Positions 53,324-62,360 of a stretch of 64,000 nucleotides of DNA are shown one piece after another. The notes below the pieces were generated by a model. That model made no database searches. It was not told where the DNA came from and worked only from the letters and a program-made list of their open reading frames with translations. The DNA is from Apus apus (lineage: Eukaryota > Chordata > Aves > Apodiformes > Apodidae), in NCBI RefSeq assembly GCF_020740795.1, contig NC_067283.1, positions 116,255,206 through 116,319,205 of the forward strand, in the 5' to 3' direction. A program made the position numbers and the translations under genes. Each line of letters opens with the position of its first letter. The stretch's first letter is position 1.

Positions 53324-53690
53324 GGGACTCGCTCGGGGACACGCCACGGACTGGCAGGGAGGCGCCCGGCCCCCTCCTATTTATGTAATTTATTTGAATC
53401 TTGAGAACTGACAGGGTATTCATCACCTGCTCGAGGTTTAAAAGGTGACACGCCGTCTCGCTGTGTGCAGGTAGTGCAGGTCTTACCGTCGCTATCCAAC
53501 AGTGAGAGGAAAAACTGTTCCTGCTGTGGAATCGTGATACTATTTACACACTTGGAATCATATTTCTGGGATCTTGTTAGAGATCCATGTCCTTTTGTAA
53601 TGTTGTACAGAGTGCTGGTTTTGTATGTTGGATTTTGTACAGAGTAATTTTGCACTTTTACAAATAAAAAGGAAAATAATAAAGAGGTCG
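53324..53690 (+). other. 3' UTR of SOX17 copy 1, mostly private to this copy
   Basis: Only the first 79 bases after the stop (to 53,402) are shared with copy 2. The rest is unique. The private part contains two copies of TTGTACAGAGT at 53,603 and 53,635 and ends at tandem poly-A signals. The UTR would be about 370 nt. Confidence 0.7.
53663..53683 (+). promoter_or_regulatory. Poly-A signals of SOX17 copy 1
   Basis: Canonical AATAAA at 53,663-53,668 and again at 53,678-53,683, followed by T/G-containing sequence. They are about 340 bp after the stop codon and are the first canonical signals downstream of it. Confidence 0.75.
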
Positions 53691-53699
53691 CTAGTATCT

Positions 53700-56600
53700 C
53701 CTCAAGGAGATCTTATCGTCCCTTGTAATTGATTATTATTGCTTTTTAAGCCACTTTTACTTATGTCCCTTGCACTAAGCATCGGTTCCTCACACACTTT
53801 CTGTGTTTCTAGTCTTATGTCTCTTTTGCTCAAGTTATAAACAAAACTCCAAGCGTTCAGAAACTGTCTGCTCTGCACTGTTCTTTAATTTATTTTTTTA
53901 TTTTTATTGGTGTTTTTTTTTTTTTACAAGGATGATTAGTATGATTGAATAAAAAAAATAATTAAAAGGGCCACTTATGTTTGTAATAGAGAAAGACTAC
54001 ACGAAAGCTCTTATCGAAGTAGATCAGGGTTTCTGTGTTTAATGCAGTCATGGATGGACACCTTGGATGCCGTTAAGAATAGTGCCTTGCTGAAATGGCC
54101 GGCAAAGCACTAGTTAAAGCACCTCCCCGGGGAGGATGTCTCGTGTCCCAGTAGCTGCCCTTGCTGTACTGGGGAAGAAGGTGGCAGCATGGGATACCAG
54201 GTCGCTGCCTCAGAGAACGGGAGCAGTAAATCAGGGATCAAAGTAGGTGAAAAATTCAGACACGAGCCTCTAAAGGGGGAGGCTGGCCAGGAGCAGCCCG
54301 CTCAGGCAGCCAGCCACGGCTGCATCTTCAACCGTATGTCAAAGAGTCTTGACCTTTTCTTTCCTAAAGAGGTTCCTTATACTGTGCAGTCGCGCCTATA
54401 GATAGAAATGCCTTTGTGATTGACAAATATCTGCACTTCAGTTAAAGTTCCGTTAAAAAAAAAAAGGCACTTTCATTTAGATGTTAGGACTGAGTCCAGC
54501 TGTGGGGTGCGACTGATAAATTCATTATGTTTATTGCTTAAATCGTGGGGAGGGGGCAACAGTCACCTGGGTCGTTTGCTTCCTAAGATAACTGAAGTGG
54601 AAGTGAGCCCTGGGGAGGAGGGGACCCAGGTCGAAGTGGCAGACTTGTCCACTGATTAACCTGTTTTCTATGAGGACGGGAAATGAAATTGGGTGCATTT
54701 TCAAATTACATTTTAAGAGGCTTATGTGAAAGATAACGTACACAGACCCAGATACAAGCTGCCTCGGTCAGTGAGTTTGGAGCATAGCCTCGTGGGCAGA
54801 GGTTGACTGCGTAATTACAGACTATTGTTAGTGTTTCTTGAAATAAGATGCGTTGAAACCCTTAGTATTCTGTAAAATACTTCACCCTCTAGTTTCTTAA
54901 TCTTCCCATTTTACTATTTCAAACAGTCTTAAATTCTCAGAGGTATACCTAAAATATCCACCCTGCCACTCTCCTCACTACTGTTCCACGTGTAGACGAG
55001 AAAAAAAGATACATTCCTGAATGAGGTGGTACCTCAGGAAAAGGACATGAGATGTCTTGATACTTTATTTTGAAAAAAAGTATAACATATTCCTACGCAT
55101 AGATACATAAACCCAGTAAAGAAATATGCATGAACAGTTATGTTTTGGTATTGGTTTTACAGTTTTAACCTACAAGATTAAATTCAATTCGTTTTGCTCT
55201 TTTGCCTTTGCACGGCTTTCTGGAGGAAAATCACTTTGGTTGTTTTTAGAAATAACTGTTATGCTATTGGTAAGTTTGGCCAGCATTTCTTGTAATTTTT
55301 CAGTTAGGCGAAGGTCTTGCTCCCGTCCTTTCTCCTTCACCCCACCTTGCCGGACAGCTGAAGGGAACCTGAGATTGAAGTGGGTTCATAACGAAGGTTG
55401 AAAACCTTCTGCTCACAATTTATAATAATACGGTAAACTGTGGTGAATAAATATATAAATTTTAGGGAGAAACTTGGTCACTACAACAGCTTTGGGTGCC
55501 AGACAGTTCGTGGTGATCATGTATAGACAGATCTTACAACGAGATTTTTGCAGACTCAAATCTAAGGAGCATTATTTTCCTGTATGTATCCAGACGTGTA
55601 GCTTTTTCGTTATTCTTTCCCGGTCCCGTGAGAAGAACTGTCTGAATCTTCTGTAACATGCCTAAAATGTGGCAGGTTTATGCACTGCCAATATACTTGG
55701 AGCAGATTTTCTGTGGCTCCATCCAAGTCCTAAGTTCCATTTCTCGACTTTCTGACTCTTAAGTGATACCCACCCAGATCTGTCCTGAAGCCCTTTTGAA
55801 AACGATAAACCTTCCTCACATCTCATGTGTGCCCATGACCATAGGGTGTTAAAAGAGGGATCAAAAATTGATTAATTATCTTTCTCAAATATTTTCCATG
55901 GCACCGACTGGGAGTCATGCGGAGGAAGCCGTCACTACCTGCCTCGGGAGGCTGTGAAGAAGGCTACAAGTATGTGCCACAGACCCGGCTGCCTCATGGC
56001 CTCTTTGCCATACTCTGCACAGAGTCGGGGTCTGCCACTGCTACCCCGTTCCCGGCACTGCACCTAGGGCAATTCCCTCCCTGGAAACCGCGTCTGCTCT
56101 TCCCTTAGAGGTTCTGTTTTGCTTCCCGCTTCACCAAAAAGACACGGTGACATCTTTAAATGCCTCTCTAGCCTTACAACGGCTACAGCAGGGCAGCACC
56201 TTTAGGCCCCTCCCCACAGGCACTCAGCTCACTCAGGCCATTTGTGCCCAAAAGGTATTCAGCTCTTCCTTTTTGGTCCCTCTCTTACCAACTCGTCGTG
56301 TTTCAAGAGGTCCTTTCCAGATCTTAATTTTTCTTAACACAGCCCAGCTTCTTATATGTCACACTGCAGCCGGGGGGGTTCTTGTCTTTTTGCATGTGTG
56401 TGTCTCTGTGCTCTCTATTCCTTAGGTAAATCAATCTGCAGAAAAGTACATAGGCCTAGTCCGAAAGAAGGAAGTTTCAGACAAAGGTGCTGGGTTAAAA
56501 AACAGCCCAAGGCTTGTCTATACAGGGCAGGTGGAGAAGTCAGGAACTGAGATTTAAAACACTTGTGCTTAGTGGAGCGTAGCTGGGACTGGAAATGCCG

Positions 56601-56980
56601 GGAGCAGCGGTTTTGCGCTCTGAAAAGGAACAGCGGGTTTCTGTACTTTTCTGTTAGCTGTGTGCTTTTCAAACTAGAGAGAGGGTAGTCCGTAGAAAAC
56701 ATGAACAGCAGCACTGCCGCAGACTTTCTCCTTGTAGACAAGTTGTATTCATTTACGTCGCGACCCTACTCTTGTTTTGGAATGAATACCTCCCCCTTCT
56801 CCCACGCTGCTAATACGGCCGGTGAAGGACATACCAAAAAAATCGTGCTCTTCTCAGGTCCACGCGGGAACGTGTACTGGAAACCACAGCCAGCTGCACA
56901 GGAGTGGGCAATGACACCGATGCGAACAGCACGGGGACACCTGGCCCGGGCGACTGCGGCAGGTCATTTGCAAGCTTGCG
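53700..56980. other. Intergenic DNA between the SOX17 copies, left part
   Basis: No gene seen. Open frames are at most 108 codons and featureless. The sequence is of intermediate composition with some T runs near 53,890-53,930 and no recognisable interspersed repeat. Likely regulatory DNA by position only. Confidence 0.55.
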
Positions 56981-56984
56981 ACAA

Positions 56985-57265
56985 GCCTAAATGAAAGCAG
57001 CACGGTGCCGAACCGGCGGGGCGGGCCGGAGGGGGCTGCGCAGGGTCCCCGGCGTTACAACAACTGGCGGATTACCGTCCTTCCCCTCCCGGCCCCCTTC
57101 CCCTCTCCGCCGGGGCTGTGTCCGTCCTCGGCGGGACTCGCTCTTCGCAGCCCGCCGTGTGAGCCGGTTGTGTGGCCCGGGCCTCACCGCTCTCAGCCTC
57201 CCGCAGTCCTCCGGGATTTGCTTTCCCTTCAGACCCGCTGCCGGATTCGGCTGCAGCTGCCCAAC
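56985..57265. promoter_or_regulatory. Small CpG island between the two SOX17 copies
   Basis: Dense CpGs and a GC box (GGGGCGGG, 57,018-57,025) mark about 280 bp of promoter-like DNA, 3.3 kb downstream of copy 1 and 3.2 kb upstream of copy 2. Overlapping open frames on both strands look compositional. It could be a distal promoter or enhancer of copy 2 or the start of a non-coding RNA. No coding gene is evident. Confidence 0.5.
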
Positions 57266-60264
57266 TATTCAAATAGGACAGAAAAGCAGACCAAACATCT
57301 CCTCGGGTCCTTATTTAGGTGTTAGTGTGCATCAGGGCCTGCCGGTGGCTGACTAGGGCTGCACCGAGTAGCTTGTGTTATGGACGGGTCTGTGAATGCC
57401 GCTACTTATTTACCCACGTATCCTTAACGCTAAACAGATAATTAATGTGTTGAGTAATTAAATGCCTGCAAGATCAGAGTGTAATCACCCCGCTTCAGCT
57501 TCCCGTCTACAAAAAAGAGGACAGTTTATTTCACCTTCTGGGTGTTTGAACAGAGGCTCCTAAATGCAGCAGCCGTCTCGGCGTCTAACGCAGCGCACTG
57601 ACCCGCCAAGGCTTCTCGCAGGCTGCTACTTTTTGATACTTTAAATGTAAACGGTTCACCTTGAATGATTTTCTCAGGAGATTACGGGAGGTCCGTGGCA
57701 AAACCGGATTTCAACTGAGATGTGAATCCTGGCCCGGAGCAAAAGCAGCTAGGTAATTCTCCTTGCTCCTGTTACGGCAGCTTGAGTGACATTTGGCTCC
57801 AGTTTGGATGCAGCTGAATCTCTAATCGATTTTATTCTTTGAGCTGGAAAACAAACTCCGAAGCCCACACCTTCTGAAGAAAAAAAAAAGGCAAATGATT
57901 GTCAGCATATACGAACAGTTTCTACCCTGGAAGACGTCAGGTTAAGAAGGCGTTGGCACTCGTATAGTAAAAGGGCAAGTTCCTTGCTTGCCTGCTCAAA
58001 GAGCGGCGCCGAACTGGTCTCACTCCGGATCGCCATGTCCCATAGGCGCTCATGGAGTCCCAAGGCTGACGACCGGCTGCAATTACATGTTTACAACATA
58101 TTTCTTCTGAAACTCGCTTCAAAGCCACGCTTATTTTGAGGAGTATATAATTTATTTGCCACCTCTCCTAGTGTTTTTCTTTATTCTCCTAATTTTTTTT
58201 CTTTATTTATGCTGCTGAATCTCAGTTTGGAAATCACTGGTACTCAGGGGAACTGCTGGTGGGGTACGGCAGCTTTAGGGAACAAACCCTAAAACCTCAT
58301 GCTGTCAAGTTGTTATGTGTTGTGAACGAGTTAGGCGATGTGACTTCATCTCCCTGAATGGTTCTTTGACCCGGTCAGCTATGATTTGACCCGTCTGACC
58401 CATTTCGTGTCTGCCGAAGGAAATCTGCAGCTTGCTCGTGAGGTTGCGTGTCTCCCGGCCAAATATCCGGCACCCATCTCTCTCCATGCATGCTCCAGAC
58501 AGGAACAGAGGGATCCTGTTCCCAGGTTAGCCGTGCTCGTACGGAAGGTGCAGCCTGCGAGGGGAGGATCCACAGGGCGACCACCCTCAGGCAGCGCTGG
58601 CCCGGCGGCCTCCTGCCGGCAAAGCCCCGCTGTGGCCTCTCTGTCCCTCTGCCGGACTGCACGGACGGTGGGTGCGGTGGCAGGCACGGAGGGTGAAATA
58701 AGAGGACGGGGCCGCCGCGCAGGAGTCCGAGAATAGCAGCCGTGCGGCTTCAGGCTGGAAGGCAGCCCACTCACAGAAATGCGGAGTTGTAAGACAGGTC
58801 CTGTCCCCCCGGCCCTGTCCTTGAGGATGTGATTTTTTTTTTTTGCCTCAAAAAAATCGATTGCAAATTACAGCAGGGTGGGGCGGGTGCATATTTGCAT
58901 CCTAGAGAAACTTAAAATGCTTATCTAAAGAATACAAGTGGGATTTTTTTCGTATGTGTGTGTTAAAAACCGGAGCTATTCTTCCTTGCAGGTTAAGGGT
59001 TTTTAATGTAAACACATTCAGTTAATTTGTGTCCGAACGTATTTCTGTCAAAATTAAGTTGACATAATTATAATTATTGTCATTAAATGGCTCCTTGATC
59101 ACTCCTCGAAGATGTAGTCCGCCCCCGGCCCCTTCGCAGCCTGCAGGCATTTATATTCGCTTTTCCGGGTTCCCAGTCCCTCACTTCATCTGGAAGATGA
59201 AGAATCAAGCAAATCATGTCAGCGCTCTTCTCTGTTAAGAACTAAACCAAAATGATTTAGTCTCGACTTCGAGCGAAACAGGAACACAGAGGTACCGGGC
59301 AAGAGTTGTAAGATGCCTTAAAAAATAAAAATGTCTGTCAGTCGGTGGAGAGGAGGCAGGGCCCTGAAGACAGCGAGCTGTCGGAGGTATTCCGACCCCC
59401 GACCCCCACCCGGGAGCCACCGCCCAGCACGGGGGGAGTACCGCCCGCCCAGCCCCGCAGCCCGCCCGGCTGAGGCTGACACGGAAAAACGCGCCTTGAT
59501 GGGGAAAAAAAAAAAAAGGCGTTAAGGGCTGGCAAACTTAGTAAGCGCACGATTTATTCAGTATTCCCCCCCGTAACTGCAGAGCCTTTTTATTTAAATA
59601 AGAAGCCGGATGTTTTCGGCTTGTACAGTTAGGCTGCATAAGGGTTCGATAAATACACTCCAGGTCATACGGAGGCTGCGGATCGTCCGGCTGCTCGTTT
59701 GGGGGAAAACTCGTTATGCGTTCACCCTGCGTGACATAAGTCACGAATGTAACACCTTCCGCGGTACGCACTGAAAAACAGGGCTATTGGGGCGATTCAA
59801 AATATAATAAAATACTCGAGGACTTAAAATGACAGAATTCTTACAGCTGATGTGCAGGCCCTGTTTATCAGGACCGTGACGATAATCAGACAGTAGTAAT
59901 AATAATAATTCACAAAAGCCTCAAAAAGTCCTTTTTAAGGAACAAACCAAACCAAACCAACAAACGAAAAAACCCAACAGTATTGTCTTCACAGGCTTTC
60001 CAAATATTTCAATGAGCTTCAGAGTGTCGGGTTAATTTTGAACATGCCGTGATTTATTGAAACCAGCTTGCCAAGAGGGCAAAGCACAGGGTGAGGGACC
60101 AGAGAGGATCCCGCCGAGCACCCGCGGTGACAGCCAGATCGGAAGAAACCTCTCCCTGTGCGCGATGCTACACTGCCGCGCTGGGAGCGCGCACGCACCG
60201 AAGAATCTCTGCGCCCTCCCCACGGGACAGCCGGTTGGTGCGGGGAGCATGAGACGCGAGGACA
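57266..60264. other. Upstream flank of SOX17 copy 2
   Basis: No gene recognised. Composition alternates between AT-rich stretches with TAATTA-like homeodomain cores (57,432-57,465 and 59,060-59,090) and GC-rich stretches (58,480-58,740 and 59,390-59,475). A cluster of POU-type octamers lies at 58,861-58,900. The flank shows no resemblance to the flank upstream of copy 1 beyond chance words. Confidence 0.5.
58861..58900. promoter_or_regulatory. Pair of POU octamer-like sites
   Basis: ATTTGCAT, a perfect octamer, at 58,893-58,900 and TTGCAAAT, one base from the reverse-complement octamer, at 58,861-58,868, about 30 bp apart. They are 1.6 kb upstream of copy 2. POU factors such as OCT4 bind this word and partner SOX17, so autoregulation is conceivable. 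Motif matches alone are weak evidence. Confidence 0.35.
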
Positions 60265-60372
60265 GCCCCGCGACCTGCTCAGGTGCCGGGCCGGGAGGAG
60301 CCCTGGGGGCCGCCCCGCCACGCAGCGGGACCCGCCGCCGCCGTGCAGCGCCGCGCCCGCCCCCGCGGCCCC

Positions 60373-60399
60373 ATTGGCCGCGCCGCAGCTCAAATAGGG
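60373..60399 (+). promoter_or_regulatory. Probable core promoter of SOX17 copy 2
   Basis: Inverted CCAAT box (ATTGG) at 60,373-60,377 and TATA-like TCAAATAGGG at 60,390-60,399, identical in sequence and spacing to copy 1. Everything upstream of 60,265 differs, so distal control should be independent. Confidence 0.6.
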
Positions 60400-60480
60400 C
60401 CGCAGCGAGCGGGGCCCGAGCGCCGAAGCCGTCCCGCGGCCCCGGCGGAGCTGTCGGCCTTGGCGGCGGCGCGTCCCGAG

Positions 60481-62012
60481 ATGAGCAGCCCCGATGCGGG
60501 CTACGCCAGCAGCGACGACCAGGCGCAGGGGCGGTGCTCGCTGCCCATCATGATGCCGGCCGTGGGCCCGTGCCCGTGGGCAGAGGCGCTGAGCCCGCTG
60601 GGCGAGGCGAAGGCGAAGGGCGAGGCGGCGCCGTCGGGGGCGGCCGGGGGCGGCCGGAGCAAGAGCGAGGCGCGGATCCGGCGGCCCATGAACGCCTTCA
60701 TGGTGTGGGCCAAGGACGAGCGCAAGCGGCTGGCGCAGCAGAACCCGGACCTGCACAACGCCGAGCTCAGCAAGATGCTGGGTGAGCGCCGGGGGTCCCG
60801 CTGGGCGGGGCGCGGCGGCGGGAGGGCCCGACGGGCGGCTGGCTCGGGCTGCCGGGGGGCCAGGGGTGCCGGTGGCGAGGAGCCCGGGCGGGTGTCGGGG
60901 AGAGGCTGCGGGCGGGGGCACCGCTGGGCTGGCGAGCGGGAGGTGTCGGTGTGCGGCGGGTCCGTGGGGGCGAGGAGCCCGCGGCCGGGCGGGTCTGGGT
61001 GTCGGGGCTGCGGGCGGGCGCGGCGCTGCGGGGACCGGGCGACGGCGGCGGGCGGGCGGCCGGTGTGACGGTGCTGGTGGTCGCAGGTAAATCGTGGAAG
61101 GCGCTGTCGCTGGCGGAGAAGCGGCCGTTCGTGGAGGAGGCGGAGCGGCTGCGGGTGCAGCACATGCAGGACCACCCCAACTACAAGTACCGGCCGCGGC
61201 GGCGGAAGCAGGTGAAGCGCCTGAAGCGGGTGGAGAGCGGCTTCCTGCAGCACGGCCTGGCGGAGGCGGCGGCGCCCGGGCTGGGCAGCGAGGCCGGCGG
61301 CGGCGGCGGCAGCAGGATGTGCATGGAGGGCCTGGGCCTGCCCTACGGCGAGCAGAGCTACGCGGCGGCGGCGGCGGCGGGCGCGGGCCACTACCGGGAC
61401 TGTCCGCCGCTGGGCGCCGGCTTCGACGGCTACAGCCTGCCGACGCCGGACCCGTCGCCGCTGGACGCGGCGGAGAGCGAGGCGCCGTTCTTCGCGGCGG
61501 GGCTGCAGGAGGAGTGCGCGCTGGTGCCCTACGGCTACGCCGCGCACCCGGCGGCCGAGTTCGGGCCGGCGGCGGCCGAGAGCCCCGCGGGGGCCGCGCT
61601 GCGCCGGCACCTGCCGCCCGGCGAGGCGCTGGGGCCGGGCGGGTCGCTGCAGGGGCTGCTGGGCTGCCCGGCGCCGCTGCACGCCTACTACGGGCAGGCG
61701 TGCCAGCCGCCGGGCCCGGGGCGCGGCCCGCCGCCGCTGCCGGCCGGGGCGGTGGGGCAGCCGTCGCCGCCGCCCGAGGGGGGTCCGTGCCGGGAGCAGC
61801 TGGAGCACTTGCCGCAGGAAGAGCTGCTGGGCGAGGTGGACCGCACCGAGTTCGAGCAGTACCTGCGCTTCGCCTGCAAGCCCGAGCTGGGGCTGCCCTT
61901 CTCCGGGCACGACGGCGGCGGGCTGCCGGCGCCCGAGGCCGCGGGGCCCATCTCCTCGGTCGTGTCGGACGCCAGCAGCACCGTCTACTACTGCGGCTAC
62001 CCCGACCTGTGA
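60481..62012 (+). CDS. SOX17: Transcription factor SOX-17, copy 2
   Basis: Encodes exactly the same predicted 408-residue SoxF protein as copy 1. Exon 1 is 60,481-60,781 and exon 2 is 61,087-62,012, with the same phase-1 junction inside the HMG box. All functional parts are intact: HMG box at residues 64-142, Glu at box position 57, nuclear-localising basic stretch at its end ([13 protein letters not shown]), DRTEFEQYL motif and SOX17 C-terminus. No stop, frameshift or missing residue suggests decay. Perfect CDS identity over 1,227 bases, synonymous sites included, means either very recent duplication, ongoing gene conversion, or assembly duplication. The gene symbol is by homology. A 'SOX17-like' label would be equally fair. 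Confidence 0.92.
60782..61086 (+). other. SOX17 copy 2 intron
   Basis: A 305-bp intron with GTGAGC donor and GTCGCAG acceptor, identical to the copy 1 intron except for A at 61,042. Its retention shows the copy arose through DNA, not RNA. Confidence 0.93.
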
Positions 62013-62360
62013 GGGACTCGCTCGGGGACACGCCACGGACTGGCAGGGAGGCGCCCGGCCCCCTCCTATTTATGTAATTTATTTGAATCTTACCGGGAGA
62101 GTTTCACGAACTCCGGGCAGAATTACGCTGCTGTCTTGCAGATTAAAAGCGTGGTTCAGACTGTTTTTCGACTGATGTGCCAACACATTTACCTCTTTTT
62201 TACATCCATGCCCAAAATGATCATTAGTTTTTCCAACACCAGCACCCTTACATGTTTGCCCAGAACACCTTTTTATTAACTGTTTTTAACTATATTTATC
62301 TTTTTTTTTTTTTTTTTTTTTTTTGTATTTCAGGAAAATAAATCTATGAACTGTTGTTTC
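62013..62360 (+). other. 3' UTR of SOX17 copy 2, mostly private to this copy
   Basis: Shares its first 79 bases with copy 1, then is unrelated. It contains a T24 run at 62,301-62,324 just before the poly-A signal. The UTR would be about 340 nt. A long U run in the message could bind U-rich-element proteins, an inference. Confidence 0.6.
62337..62342 (+). promoter_or_regulatory. Poly-A signal of SOX17 copy 2
   Basis: Canonical AATAAA 325 bp after the stop codon, followed by T/G-rich sequence (TGTTGTTTCTGTT) at about 62,351-62,363, a good downstream element. Confidence 0.7.

Larger units (their letters stand above)
51576..53402 (+). repeat. Duplicated SOX17 block, copy 1
   Basis: First member of a direct duplication of 1,827 bp, aligned without gaps to 60,265-62,091 at a fixed offset of 8,689. 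Two substitutions found: C at 51,615 against T at 60,304 (upstream flank), and G at 52,353 against A at 61,042 (intron). The first shared bases are GCCCCGCGACC and the last are GAATCTT. Beyond these, both flanks look unrelated. The intron is present in both copies, which excludes retroposition. Confidence 0.97.
60265..62091 (+). repeat. Duplicated SOX17 block, copy 2
   Basis: Second member of the 1,827-bp direct duplication, same strand as copy 1. It differs at 60,304 (T) and 61,042 (A) only, neither inside the CDS. It begins at the same GCCCCGCGACC and stops at the same GAATCTT, after which the sequence departs abruptly (ACCGGGAGAG here, GAGAACTGAC in copy 1). Confidence 0.97.

Noticed and set aside
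51330-53426. Very long antisense open frames over SOX17 copy 1 (698 and 511 codons on the minus strand) and over copy 2 (670 and 511 codons)
   Set aside because: They result from extreme GC content, which removes stop codons in all frames. Their translations are Arg/Pro/Ala-rich without any domain, while the plus-strand spliced frame is clearly SOX17.
57267-57280. CTATTCAAATAGG near 57.27 kb as a leftover of the SOX17 promoter TATA-like element
   Set aside because: Only an eight-base word (CAAATAGG) is shared and the surroundings do not align, so chance is the simpler explanation.
51484-60252. Shared word GCGGGGAGCA upstream of both copies (51,484 and 60,240) as extended homology
   Set aside because: The word lies at different distances from the block boundary (about 92 and 25 bp) and neighbouring bases do not align.
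60265-62091. SOX17 copy 2 as a processed retrocopy
   Set aside because: The intron is present at the same place and there is no poly-A tail or target-site duplication at the boundaries.
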